Origin: Streptosporangium pseudovulgare | GTDB taxonomy: Bacteria > Actinomycetota > Actinomycetes > Streptosporangiales > Streptosporangiaceae | Length of the DNA: 64,000 bases | Assembly (NCBI RefSeq): GCF_014648055.1 | Contig: NZ_BMQJ01000001.1 | Location: 310,001 to 374,000 of the forward strand | Direction of reading: 5' to 3' | In this document: positions 43,848-52,429 of the stretch, piece by piece | Layout: each line of letters starts with the position of its first letter | How positions within the stretch are numbered: position 1 is the first letter of the stretch | Notes under the pieces: generated by a model | Seen by the model: only the letters and a program-made list of their open reading frames with translations | What the model was told of the DNA's origin: nothing | Databases searched by the model: none | Position numbers and translations under genes: made by a program

Positions 43848-44759
43848 TCACACCCCCCGGCCCAGGTCGGCGGAGATCCTGGCGAGCTGCTCCAGCCGCC
43901 GCTCCAGCGGCGGGTGGGTGGCCAGCAGCGCGGCCATGGCCGTGCGCCCCGACACCGCGGGGGCGAAGAAGAAGGCGTTGAACGGCTCGGCCTCGCGCAG
44001 GTCGCGGGTCGGGATGCGGGCCATGTCCCCGCTGATCTTGGTGAGCGCGCTCGCCAGCGTCGAGGGGCGGCCGGTCAGCAGCGCGCCGGCCCGGTCGGCC
44101 GCCAGCTCGCGGTAGCGCGACAGGGCGCGGATCAGCAGGAAGCTCACCGCGTACACCACGACCGACACCAGCAGGATGATCAGCCCGACCGGCGGGCCGC
44201 CCCGGTCGTCACGGGCACGCCCGCCCAGGCCGCTGTAGAGGGCGACCCGGGTCATCAGCCCGGCGACCACCCCGAGGAAGGAGGCGATCGTCATGACGGC
44301 GACGTCCCGGTGGGCCACGTGGGACATCTCGTGGGCGAGGACGCCCTCCAGCTCCGGCTCGTCCAGCCGGCGCATCAGGCCGGTCGTCACGCAGACCACC
44401 GAGGTGCGCTGGTTACGGCCGGTGGCGAACGCGTTCGGGACGTCCGAATCGGCGATCGCCACCCGCGGCTTCGGCATGTCGGCCAGCGCGCACAGGCGGT
44501 CGACCAGGGCGTGCAGGGCGGGGGCCTCCCGCGGTTCGACCACCCGCCCGTGCATGGCGAACAGGGCGATGCGGTCGGAGGCGAAGAACTGCACCAGAAG
44601 GATGCCGCCCGCGATGAGCAGCACCACGACCGCCCGGACGCCCAGGGAGATCAGCACGCTCACGAACACGACGTACAGCAGCCCGAGCAGGAACATGGTC
44701 AGGACCATGCGCCTGGTCAGACCCCGATCTTGGACAAATCGATCGCGAGCTGCCGTCAT
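43848..44759 (-). CDS. htpX: HtpX membrane zinc protease (M48B)
   Basis: The 303-residue protein has four membrane helices, the zinc motif LAHEMSHVAHRDV near residue 145 and the third ligand in ELAADRAG. HtpX removes misfolded membrane proteins under envelope stress. Placing the protease inside a PspA operon couples membrane repair with membrane-protein quality control. It follows pspAA by nine bases. Length and motif spacing are normal. Confidence 0.94.
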   Translation of the reverse strand: MTAARDRFVQDRGLTRRMVLTMFLLGLLYVVFVSVLISLGVRAVVVLLIAGGILLVQFFASDRIALFAMHGRVVEPREAPALHALVDRLCALADMPKPRVAIADSDVPNAFATGRNQRTSVVCVTTGLMRRLDEPELEGVLAHEMSHVAHRDVAVMTIASFLGVVAGLMTRVALYSGLGGRARDDRGGPPVGLIILLVSVVVYAVSFLLIRALSRYRELAADRAGALLTGRPSTLASALTKISGDMARIPTRDLREAEPFNAFFFAPAVSGRTAMAALLATHPPLERRLEQLARISADLGRGV

Positions 44760-44768
44760 ATGGACAAA

Positions 44769-45047
44769 CTAACCGGGAATCAGCCCCTCATCCCCGAGCA
44801 TCTCCCGTACTTCGTCCATGGAAGCGTCGGCCGGAGGCAAAATCAGCTCCGAGGACTCCAGACTGTCGTCCGGCAGCGGCTTGCCCACGTGGCGGATCTT
44901 GTCGAGCAGGTCGTGCAGGCAGCCCCGGAAGGCTCCCTCGTCACCGGACTCGATCGCGGCCTCCAGCCGGCCGTCGAGCGCGTTGAGGACGTCGAGGTCC
45001 TCCGGGGCGATCTGGACCTGCCCCTCACCCATGATGCGAACGATCAC
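44769..45047 (-). CDS. pspAA: PspA-associated protein PspAA
   Basis: This 92-residue acidic protein, starting MIVRIMGEGQVQIAPEDLDV, with an FRGCLHDLLDKIRHVG middle and an EVREMLGDEGLIPG end, is the PspAA domain found next to PspA in actinobacteria and cyanobacteria. It probably binds or regulates PspA. The start overlaps the pspA stop by four bases (coupled translation). Confidence 0.92.
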   Translation of the reverse strand: MIVRIMGEGQVQIAPEDLDVLNALDGRLEAAIESGDEGAFRGCLHDLLDKIRHVGKPLPDDSLESSELILPPADASMDEVREMLGDEGLIPG

Positions 45048-45883
45048 CGGCCCTCCCCCGGCTGGCCGTACTCCTGGGTCGGCTGCGCGTGCGGCCGCGG
45101 CTGCTGCTGCGGCGCCTGCTGGTAGGAGGGGGCCTGGCCCTGCTGCGCCGGGCCGGACTCGATCGCGCCCTGGGGCGCCGGGCCCTGTCCCAGCTCGGCC
45201 TTCATCCGGGCGAGCTCCAGCTCCACGTCGCGTCCGCCGCCCATGCGGTCGAGCTCGGCCTGGATGTCGTCGCCGCGCTGGCCGCTGAAGTCGTCGAGCG
45301 CGCCGCTGGCGAGCAGCTCGTCGATGGCGCCCGCGCGGGCCTGCATCGAGGCGGTCTTGTCCTCGGCCCGCTGGATCGCCAGGCCGACGTCGCCCATCTC
45401 CTCGGAGATGCCGGAGAACGCCTCGTTGATCCGCGTCTGCGCCTCGGCGGCGGTGTAGGTGGCCTTGATGGTCTCCTTGCGGGTGCGGAAGGAGTCGACC
45501 TTGGCCTGCAGGCGGTGGGAGGCCGTGGTGAGCTTCTCCTCCTCGCCCTGGAGGTTGTCGTGCTGGACCCGCAGGTCGGCGATCTGCGTCTGCAGGGCGC
45601 CGCGGCGGGTCAGCGCCTCGCGCGCCAGGTCCTCGCGGCCCACGCTGAGCGCCTTGCGGCCCTGGTCCTCAAGCTTGCGGGCCTGGGCCTCGATCTGGTT
45701 GATCTGCAGCTCCACCCGCTTACGCGAGGTCGCGACGTCGGCGACCCCCCGGCGCACCTTCTGCAACAACTCCAACTGCCGCTGGTAGGAGTAGTCGAGG
45801 GTCTCGCGTGGATCCTCCATCTTGTCCAAGGCGTTGTTCGCCTTGGACCTGAAGATCATGGAAAGTCTCTTCATCACGCTCAT
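45044..45883 (-). CDS. pspA: Phage-shock protein A (PspA/IM30)
   Basis: The 279-residue protein begins SVMKRLSMIFRSKANNALDK (amphipathic membrane-binding helix), followed by a long coiled coil to about residue 220 and a Pro/Gln-rich tail. It belongs to the bacterial ESCRT-III-like superfamily and protects stressed membranes. The tail beyond residue 220 is longer than in proteobacteria. It heads the pspA-pspAA-htpX-pspAB cassette. The divergent region holds an inverted repeat at 45930-45954. Confidence 0.95.
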   Translation of the reverse strand: MSVMKRLSMIFRSKANNALDKMEDPRETLDYSYQRQLELLQKVRRGVADVATSRKRVELQINQIEAQARKLEDQGRKALSVGREDLAREALTRRGALQTQIADLRVQHDNLQGEEEKLTTASHRLQAKVDSFRTRKETIKATYTAAEAQTRINEAFSGISEEMGDVGLAIQRAEDKTASMQARAGAIDELLASGALDDFSGQRGDDIQAELDRMGGGRDVELELARMKAELGQGPAPQGAIESGPAQQGQAPSYQQAPQQQPRPHAQPTQEYGQPGEGR

Positions 45884-45929
45884 GCGCGTCGGCCGTCCCC
45901 TTCTTCAAATGCGCTTCGGGTCACCCGGG

Positions 45930-45954
45930 TGTTCTCCGGCCCCCTGGGAGAACA
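45930..45954. promoter_or_regulatory. Candidate operator upstream of pspA
   Basis: A perfect inverted repeat, TGTTCTCC-N9-GGAGAACA, lies about 50-70 bases before the pspA start. Its size suits a dimeric repressor or activator. It does not look like the ClgR box I know for mycobacterial pspA. It also lies about 80 bases from the divergent DUF3043 gene. Confidence 0.5.
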
Positions 45955-46031
45955 ACCGGAATCCACCTAGGTTCACCCTACGCATAACGTACGGGGGCGT
46001 CACTAAGTTGCAGTCCCGGTAGGCTGGCGAT

Positions 46032-46643
46032 GTGTTCCGACGTACCCAGACCACCGCGGACGACTCCCCCGCCTCCGCTCCCGATCCTAAACCTGCGGGC
46101 AAGGGGCGTCCCACACCCAAGCGCCGCGACGCCGAGGGCCGCCGCCGCCAGCCGGTGACCGCCCCCAAGGACCGCAAAGAGGCCTACCGCCAGCTCCGCG
46201 AACGCCAGGCCAAGGAGCGCGTCAGGGCGCGCGAGGGCATGATGCGCGGCGAGGAGCGTTACCTCCCGGCCCGCGACCAGGGCCCGGTCCGCAAGTTCGC
46301 CCGCGACTGGGTCGACTCCCGCCGCCTCGTCAGCCAGTACTTCCTGCCGTTCATGGTGGTGGTCCTGCTGATCACCTGGATCCCCTTCCCCGACCAGAAC
46401 TTCCGCAACGCCGTCAACATCGCCGTCGTCACGATCGGCTGGCCGATCATGATGGTGGGCGTGGTGCTGGCCTCGGTCTGGGTGGCCTGGCGGGTCAAGA
46501 AGCTCGCGGCGGAGAAGTTCCCCGGCGAGAACATCCGGGGCGTCGGCTTCTACGCCGCCATGCGGGGGCTGCAGATCCGCAAGCTGCGCTTCCCGCCGCC
46601 CACCGTCCTGCCCGGCGGCAGGCCCGTCCCGCCGAAGAAGTAG
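46032..46643 (+). CDS. DUF3043-family membrane protein
   Basis: The 203-residue protein has a basic, disordered N-terminus (PKPAGKGRPTPKRRDAEGRRR), a helical DRKEAYRQLRERQAKERVRAREGM segment, and two transmembrane helices (about 105-125 and 130-155) in the conserved order of the actinobacterial DUF3043 family; Rv2206 holds this place in M. tuberculosis. Function unknown. TAGGCT six bases before the GTG suggests a leaderless transcript. It diverges from pspA. Confidence 0.9.
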   Translation: MFRRTQTTADDSPASAPDPKPAGKGRPTPKRRDAEGRRRQPVTAPKDRKEAYRQLRERQAKERVRAREGMMRGEERYLPARDQGPVRKFARDWVDSRRLVSQYFLPFMVVVLLITWIPFPDQNFRNAVNIAVVTIGWPIMMVGVVLASVWVAWRVKKLAAEKFPGENIRGVGFYAAMRGLQIRKLRFPPPTVLPGGRPVPPKK

Positions 46644-46748
46644 ACGCGGCGGCCCGAGAAGACGGCGGACGGACGGCGGCCCTCGAAGGCCGGCGCCCGC
46701 GACCCCGCCCTCCTCTCCGGGACGCTGCCGGCGAAGCAGATCGAAAAG

Positions 46749-46788
46749 CGGCGGCCCCATGATCACAGATGTGATCATGGGGCCGCCG
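46749..46788. terminator. Strong bidirectional hairpin
   Basis: A perfect 18-bp stem (CGGCGGCCCCATGATCAC with its complement) with a four-base AGAT loop lies between the convergent DUF3043 and small secreted genes. On the minus strand it is followed by TTTTCGATC; on the plus side by TCGTTGTT. It is a good terminator for both. Confidence 0.85.
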
Positions 46789-46868
46789 TCGTTGTTCCCG
46801 CTCGCGGAGGGCGGGGCATTCTCGTCATGTCAGGGGCGGGTTTCCCGCCCGCTCCGTCCCGGCGGCGG

Positions 46869-47153
46869 TCAGCCGATCCATATCCAGAGCTCGTACTTCG
46901 GGCTTCCCTGCCAGCCGCTGGCGTAGTACCTGCACTCGTAACGGCGGGAGGACGCCTGACCGTCCCTCTTGCAGGCGTTATAGCCCGCGGCGTCACCGTA
47001 GTAGTACCCCTGGTAACTCCACTGCCCTGCGGCGACGCTCGATGAGGCGGTGGTCGGCGCGGCGGCGGCGGGTGCCGAGGTCAGCAGGGCGGGACCGGTG
47101 GTGAGGGCGAGGATCGTCCCCGTGAGGGCAAGGCCGCGCTTCCAGGCGGACAT
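46869..47153 (-). CDS. Small secreted aromatic-rich protein, unknown function
   Basis: This 94-residue protein has a Sec signal (MSAWKRGLALTGTILALTT, cleavage near AAAA about residue 32). The mature part, about 60 residues, is rich in Tyr and Trp (GQWSYQGYYYGDAAGYNAC, YECRYYASGWQGSP, LWIWIG) and has exactly two cysteines, probably disulfide-bonded. I know no named family with certainty; small secreted proteins with this look occur in streptomycetes and relatives. The start is ATG 47153 with GGAGA upstream. TAAAAT near 47188 on the minus strand may be the -10. Confidence 0.75.
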   Translation of the reverse strand: MSAWKRGLALTGTILALTTGPALLTSAPAAAAPTTASSSVAAGQWSYQGYYYGDAAGYNACKRDGQASSRRYECRYYASGWQGSPKYELWIWIG

Positions 47154-47382
47154 GGGCTCTCCGATCACCGTGTCAGACAATATTTTACATTCATGATCTT
47201 GGCGTGGTCGTGAGGGTGACGTCTAGCGCTCAGCGCTGAGTTCATGCCGACAGCGGGAAGCTCCACCCTCCGCGGGGACGCTGTCGGTGAATCGATCAAC
47301 AGGTCACGCGGCCGGACGCGGAGCCGCGAAGGGGGAGGTCCGATACGGCGGCGCCGCGCCGTACCGCCGCCCGGCCGCCGCC

Positions 47383-48675
47383 TCAGCTGTCCGGCACGTC
47401 CCAGCGGAGCTCGCCGTCGACCGCCAGGGGCTTCCAGTACCCGATGGTCCCGCCCGTCTCCAGGGCGTCGGCCATGGCCTTCAGCAGCGCGTAGTAGGAG
47501 CGGACCGGGACGCCCCCGGGCTCGAAGTCCAGCTGCCCCTCGTGGTCGTGCTCCCCGACGTCGCGGATCAGCGAGTCGGCCACCAGGTGGTTTCCGCTGC
47601 CGTCGGCGCCGAACGGGATCATCCGCCCGTCCCACCACTCCGTCCGCGGGTCCGACGGACCCGCGGTGTCGTCGGTGTCGTCGATCCCGCACAGCATGCG
47701 CCAGGTGTCGCGGATCTCGCGCACGCTCATGAGCCCGTTGTCCAGCGGCCCGAACGGCCAGGCCCGCCCCGCCGCGACCGTGCCGTCGTGCCGCAGCAGG
47801 GAGGCCCGCAGGTCGTTGGGGAAGCGCAGGCCCATCTGCGCCTCGGCGACCGCGATGGTCCGGGCCCTGCCGGGTCCGGCGAGCGTCCTGTAGGTCTTCG
47901 GCGCGTTCCTCCGCAGCCACCGCTCGATCCGCGCCCACTGCCGGTTCACCGCCCGGGTGACCCGGGGCGGCACGGCCCGCACGCGGGGCCGGGCGGTCCC
48001 GGGACGGCAGTCGGCGTCGGGGGCCCCGGAGTCCCCGTACGGCCCGGCCGTACCCTCCGGGGAGCCGGTCTCCATGGGGTACGGGCCCCCCGTCGCCTCG
48101 GCGCGAGCCGCCAGGTCGCCCTCGAAGCCGCCCGGATCCTCCCCGGGGTATGGATACGACTCCTCCGTGAGGGTCTGGCAGGTGAACACGGCACCCCAGC
48201 CGGGCTCACAGGCCGGCGCGTCCTCGACGTGGTCCTTCTCCGCGCGCACCGCCCTCGCCCCGGCTCCCCCCGAGAAGACGTTGCTCTCCAGGGCCTGCGC
48301 TCCGGCGGCCAGCAGGACCAGCGCCGCGGCCACCGCGCCCCAGCGGGTCAGGCGGCGCCGGACCGGGCCGTCGAGGGGACGTCGCGGCGGCCGTTCCGCG
48401 GTCAGGAAGCGGGGCAGGCGGGCCCCGGACCCGTAGCGCCTCAGGTCGTCGGCGGTGGGGACGCCGAGGATCGGGACGGGCGGCCACTGCCCCTCGGACT
48501 TCGGCCCGGGTCCCGGCGCGGGCGGGGAGACGGGCGCGGGGGCGGAGACCGGTCGCGGACCTGCGGCGGGAGCGGCCGGACGGCCCCGCAGGCGCATGAT
48601 CACCACGACGATCACCGCCGCGGCGGCGGCCACGAGGCCGAGCCGTACCCATCGAGAAGTGATCAAGCGCAGCAC
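47383..48675 (-). CDS. Membrane-anchored SMI1/KNR4-like protein
   Basis: The protein, about 430 residues, has a hydrophobic helix near the N-terminus (LGLVAAAAAVIVVVIM), a Pro/Ala-rich stretch, a second helix (GAVAAALVLLAAGAQAL), a disordered middle, and a C-terminal SMI1/KNR4-like domain: WARIERWLRRNAPKTYRTL, AEAQMGLRFPNDLRASLLRHDG, and later IPFGADGSGNHLV. SMI1 domains often serve as immunity proteins or scaffolds. I prefer GTG 48675; GTG 48714 would add 13 residues with unusually low GC3 and would touch the promoter of the divergent gene. Confidence 0.78.
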   Translation of the reverse strand: MLRLITSRWVRLGLVAAAAAVIVVVIMRLRGRPAAPAAGPRPVSAPAPVSPPAPGPGPKSEGQWPPVPILGVPTADDLRRYGSGARLPRFLTAERPPRRPLDGPVRRRLTRWGAVAAALVLLAAGAQALESNVFSGGAGARAVRAEKDHVEDAPACEPGWGAVFTCQTLTEESYPYPGEDPGGFEGDLAARAEATGGPYPMETGSPEGTAGPYGDSGAPDADCRPGTARPRVRAVPPRVTRAVNRQWARIERWLRRNAPKTYRTLAGPGRARTIAVAEAQMGLRFPNDLRASLLRHDGTVAAGRAWPFGPLDNGLMSVREIRDTWRMLCGIDDTDDTAGPSDPRTEWWDGRMIPFGADGSGNHLVADSLIRDVGEHDHEGQLDFEPGGVPVRSYYALLKAMADALETGGTIGYWKPLAVDGELRWDVPDS

Positions 48676-48730
48676 GCCGGGCAGAGTATCCCGAATCGGT
48701 CGGTCGGATGGCACCTACTAGGGTCGGCGT

Positions 48731-49729
48731 ATGGAATTTCGGCATCTCGGCCGCAGCGGTCTCATGGTCAGCGAGATCAGCTACGGCAACTGGATCACCC
48801 ATGGCTCCCAGGTCGAGGAGGACGCCGCCAAGGCGTGCGTGCAGGCGGCGCTCGACGAGGGGATCACCACTTTCGACACCGCCGACGTCTACGCCGGCAC
48901 CAAGGCGGAGGAGGTTCTGGGCCGCGCCCTGAAGGGCGTCCGCCGCGAGTCCCTGGAGATCTTCACCAAGGTCTTCTGGCCCACCGGCCCCGGCCCGAAC
49001 GACCGTGGTCTGTCCCGCAAGCACATCACCGAGTCCATCCACGGCTCGCTGCGCCGCCTGCAGACCGACTACGTGGACCTGTACCAGGCCCACCGCTTCG
49101 ACAACGAGACGCCGCTCGAGGAGACCCTCAAGACCTTCGACGACCTCGTACGGCAGGGCAAGGTCCTCTACGTCGGCGTCAGCGAGTGGACCGCCGAGCA
49201 GATCGGCCGGGCCCTGAAGATCGCCGACGAGATGGGCTTCGACCGCCTGGTCTCCAACCAGCCGCAGTACTCGATGCTGTGGCGGGTCATCGAGTCCGAG
49301 GTCGTCCCCCTCTGCGAGAAGGAGGGCCTCAGTCAGGTCGTCTGGTCGCCGATCGCGCAGGGCGTGCTCACCGGCAAGTATCTTCCGGGCCAGCCGCCGC
49401 CGGCCGGCTCCCGGGCCACCGACGCGAGCGGCGGCAACTTCATCTCCCGCATGCTGACCGACGACGTGCTCACCCGCGTCCAGGAGCTGAAGCCGATCGC
49501 CGCCGACCTGGGGCTGAGCATGGCCCAGCTCGCGGTGGCGTGGGTGCTGCAGAACCAGAACGTGGCCTCCGCCATCATCGGCGCGACCAAGCCCGAGCAG
49601 GTGCGTGACAACGTCAAGGCGTCGGGTGTGAAGCTGGACGCCGAGGTGCTCAAGAAGATCGACGACATCCTCGACCCGATCGTCGAGCGGGACCCGGCCA
49701 AGACCGTCAGCCCCGCGAAGCGCCCGTAG
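48731..49729 (+). CDS. Aldo/keto reductase (Kv-beta/YghZ type)
   Basis: The 332-residue TIM-barrel oxidoreductase has the catalytic tetrad Asp-Tyr in TFDTADVYAGTKAEEVLG, Lys in IFTKVFWP and His in LYQAHRFD, and the NADPH-binding SAIIGATKPEQV near the end. It reduces aldehydes or ketones; YghZ-type members act on methylglyoxal and related compounds. The ATG has no ribosome site; TACTAG nine bases upstream suggests a leaderless transcript. It is divergent from the SMI1 protein. Confidence 0.92.
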   Translation: MEFRHLGRSGLMVSEISYGNWITHGSQVEEDAAKACVQAALDEGITTFDTADVYAGTKAEEVLGRALKGVRRESLEIFTKVFWPTGPGPNDRGLSRKHITESIHGSLRRLQTDYVDLYQAHRFDNETPLEETLKTFDDLVRQGKVLYVGVSEWTAEQIGRALKIADEMGFDRLVSNQPQYSMLWRVIESEVVPLCEKEGLSQVVWSPIAQGVLTGKYLPGQPPPAGSRATDASGGNFISRMLTDDVLTRVQELKPIAADLGLSMAQLAVAWVLQNQNVASAIIGATKPEQVRDNVKASGVKLDAEVLKKIDDILDPIVERDPAKTVSPAKRP

Positions 49730-49930
49730 TCACCGCGGTCACCGGGGTCACCCGGGTCACCGCGCCCGCCGCGGGACCATGGGCCGTGGCGGCCCGGTGC
49801 GGCCGCCACGGCCACCGGCTCAGGAGCCGGGGCCCTCACCGGATCGCCGCCCGACGGCTCCGGTTCGTCGCCCAGCCCCGGGACGCACGCCCCGGCCTCG
49901 TCGGCCTCGTCGGCCCCGGGCGGCCGCGTC

Positions 49931-50137
49931 TCAGGCCGGGCGCAGCGACATCCTCGCGTACTCCACCCGGTCGCCCTCCAGGAGGCTGACGCTCTCGACG
50001 CCCGCCTCCAGCAGCTCGCGCCACGTCTCGCCGAGCCACGACTCCGCGTCCGCCTGACTGGTGAACGTCTCGGACGGCACGGCCTCCACGGTCACCGGGT
50101 CGCCGTTCGCGTCCTCGTAACGCCAGTACCACGCCAT
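49931..50137 (-). CDS. Conserved small actinobacterial protein
   Basis: This 68-residue soluble protein starts MAWYWRYEDANGDPVTVEA and continues FTSQADAESWLGETWRELLEAGVESVSLLEGDRVEY. It is like short proteins I have seen annotated as hypothetical in many actinobacteria. Aromatic residues at the N-terminus and a single amphipathic helix suggest a compact alpha/beta fold. No function known. It converges with the aldo/keto reductase and diverges from cobU. Confidence 0.82.
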   Translation of the reverse strand: MAWYWRYEDANGDPVTVEAVPSETFTSQADAESWLGETWRELLEAGVESVSLLEGDRVEYARMSLRPA

Positions 50138-50249
50138 GTCCCGCGCTCCTTCCGCCGATGCCGCCGGCGCCCTCCGACCGCTCAGCGAACCCTACCTCGC
50201 CGGTCGTCCCCGGGCATGATCGCGGGGCCGCCGCCCGTACGCTGGGGCG

Positions 50250-51545
50250 GTGAAAGTCCTGATCTCCGGTACGGCGCGCGGCGGAGGATGGCCCGTCCCG
50301 GGCTGCGGGTGCGCCTCGTGCGGCCGCCTCTCCCCCGGCCACCGCCGCCCCACCGAGGTCGTCGTCGCCGAGGCGCCCGTCCCCCTGACCGGTTCCGCCA
50401 CGGGCGTCCCCTCCCACGCCCCGGCCCCCGGACACGCCCCGGCCCCCGGATCCGCCTCCGGAACGGCTTCCGGGCCCGTCCTCGGAGCCGCCGGCGCCGT
50501 ACGGCTCCCGCTCGCGGCCGGCGGCCCGCCGCCGGGGTGCCGGGTCTCGGCCACCGCCGACGGCCTCGTCCTCGTCGTCCCCGGTGGCGGCCGGATCCTC
50601 GACACGACGGCCTCGCCCGTCCCGCCCCCCTCGTCCCCCGCGCCGGCCCCCGGCCCCTCCGCGGCCCCGGACGGCGCGCGGGGGGACGCCTGCGACCTGG
50701 TGCTGATGGACGTGCTGGACCGGCCGGAACGGCTCGGGGACATGCGGCGGCGGGGGGTGGTGGACGAGTGGACGCGCGTGGTGGCCGTGGACGTGGACCA
50801 CCGGGTGCCGACGGAGGCCGAGCTCGCCCGGCGGGCCGCGCTGTGGGGGGTGCTGGCCGTACCGGACGGGACGGTCCTCGACCTCGCCGGGCCCGCACCC
50901 GCCCGCGCCCCGCTGCCGCCGCGGACCCTGCTGCTGGGCGGGGCGCGGTCGGGCAAGTCGGCCGAGGCCGAGCTGCGGCTGGCGGCCGAACCCGAGGTCC
51001 TCTACGTGGCGACCGGGCCGTCCGGCGACGGCGACGCCGAGTGGGCCCGCCGTGTGCGGGCCCACCGCGACCGCCGGCCGGCCCACTGGGGCACGGCCGA
51101 GACGATCGACCTCGCCGGCCTGCTGCGGACCCCGGGGCCGCCCCTGCTCGTCGACGGGCTCGGCACCTGGGTGGCCGCGGTCTTCGACGAGAACGGCGCC
51201 TGGCCGGGCGACCCGGAGGACACGGAACGCACCGACGACGAGAACGGCCCGGACGGCGCGCGGGGCGAGGACCACACGGACGGCGCAGACGGTGCAGGCG
51301 GCACGGGCGGTGCAGGCGGCCTGGGGGCGGTCTCCGCCCGGTGCGACGAGCTGGTCGCCGCCTGGCGGGAGACCCGCCGCCGGGTGGTGGCCGTCTCCGA
51401 CGAGACCGGCCTGGGCGTGGTGCCCGCCACGGCCGGCGGCCGGATGTTCCGCGACATCCTGGGCCGGCTGAACCAGCGGCTGGCCCTGGAGTCGGAGGAG
51501 GTGGCCCTCGTGGTGGCCGGCCGCCTCCTCCCCCTGCCCGTCTGA
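50250..51545 (+). CDS. cobU: Cobinamide kinase/guanylyltransferase with N-terminal MBL-like part
   Basis: The C-terminal part (about residues 228-430) is CobU: LLLGGARSGKSAEAEL (P-loop), LYVATGPSGD, LLVDGLGTWVAAVF, VSDETGLGVVPATAGGRMFRDILGRLNQRLA. It phosphorylates adenosylcobinamide and adds GMP in vitamin B12 assembly. Residues 1-225 resemble a metallo-beta-lactamase-like domain (GGGWPVPGCGCASC at the start) but lack an HxHxDH zinc motif and contain Pro/Ala-rich inserts. An acidic Gly-rich insert lies in the CobU part. TACGCT six bases upstream suggests leaderless transcription. cobS follows. Confidence 0.9.
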   Translation: MKVLISGTARGGGWPVPGCGCASCGRLSPGHRRPTEVVVAEAPVPLTGSATGVPSHAPAPGHAPAPGSASGTASGPVLGAAGAVRLPLAAGGPPPGCRVSATADGLVLVVPGGGRILDTTASPVPPPSSPAPAPGPSAAPDGARGDACDLVLMDVLDRPERLGDMRRRGVVDEWTRVVAVDVDHRVPTEAELARRAALWGVLAVPDGTVLDLAGPAPARAPLPPRTLLLGGARSGKSAEAELRLAAEPEVLYVATGPSGDGDAEWARRVRAHRDRRPAHWGTAETIDLAGLLRTPGPPLLVDGLGTWVAAVFDENGAWPGDPEDTERTDDENGPDGARGEDHTDGADGAGGTGGAGGLGAVSARCDELVAAWRETRRRVVAVSDETGLGVVPATAGGRMFRDILGRLNQRLALESEEVALVVAGRLLPLPV

Positions 51546-51600
51546 CCCCGCGGCCGCCGGACGACGGGTGACAGGTGACGGGCGGCTACGATCGGCGGTC

Positions 51601-52422
51601 ATGTCCGCAGGCCCCTCCTCGCCCCGCCCGTCCACGTTCGCGGACGGGCTCCGCCTGGCGGTCGGCACGCTGAGCGTCCTGCCGGTCCGGTCGCCGGGGG
51701 TGGTCGACCGCCGGGCCGCCGGGGTCGCGATGACGGCCGCGCCGCTCGTGGGCGCGCTGCTCGGGGCGATCGGCGCCGCCGTGCTCGCGGCGGCGCTGTG
51801 GGCCGGGGTCTCGCCGCTTCCGGCGTCGGTGCTGGCCGTGGGCTCCCTGGCGCTGCTGACCCGGGGCCTGCACCTGGACGGCCTGGCCGATCTGGCCGAC
51901 GGCCTGGGCAGCGGCAGGCCCGCGGACCGCGCGCTGGAGATCATGAAGCGGTCCGACATCGGCCCGTTCGGCGTCGTGACGCTGGTCCTCACGCTGCTGC
52001 TCCAGGTCACGGCGCTGGAGGAGGCGGCCTCGGCGGGGCTGGGGCCGGTCTCGCTGGTGACGGCCTGCGCGGCGGGGCGGCTGGCGCTCACCTGGGCCTG
52101 CCTGCCGTCCGTCCCGCCGGCCCGCCCGGATGGGCTCGGCGCGACGGTCGCGGGCACCGTACGGCGCGGCGCCGCGCTGGCGGTGACCGCGCCGGTGCTC
52201 GCCGGGGTGACCGCCCTGGCGTACGGCGTGGCGTGGCGGGGGCCGTACGCCGTGCCGTGGTGGTGGTTCGCGCCGGCCGTGCTCATCGGGCTCCTCGCCG
52301 CCTGGGCGCTGCGGCGCAGGGCCGTGCGGCGGCTGGGCGGGGTCACCGGTGACGTGCTCGGCGCGCTCGTGGAGGTCGCGGCGACCGCCGCGCTGCTGGT
52401 GTGCGCGGCGGTCGCGGGCTGA
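51601..52422 (+). CDS. cobS: Adenosylcobinamide-GDP ribazoletransferase (cobalamin synthase)
   Basis: The 273-residue membrane enzyme has about seven helices and the CobS signature HLDGLADLADGLGSGRP, followed by ALEIMKRSDIGPFGV, where acids bind Mg. It joins adenosylcobinamide-GDP to alpha-ribazole, the last main step of cobalamin assembly. It follows cobU by 55 bases. I chose ATG 51601; TACGAT lies eight bases before it and may be a -10 of a leaderless transcript. An in-frame GTG at 51568 is less likely. Confidence 0.93.
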   Translation: MSAGPSSPRPSTFADGLRLAVGTLSVLPVRSPGVVDRRAAGVAMTAAPLVGALLGAIGAAVLAAALWAGVSPLPASVLAVGSLALLTRGLHLDGLADLADGLGSGRPADRALEIMKRSDIGPFGVVTLVLTLLLQVTALEEAASAGLGPVSLVTACAAGRLALTWACLPSVPPARPDGLGATVAGTVRRGAALAVTAPVLAGVTALAYGVAWRGPYAVPWWWFAPAVLIGLLAAWALRRRAVRRLGGVTGDVLGALVEVAATAALLVCAAVAG

Positions 52423-52429
52423 CCGTCGT

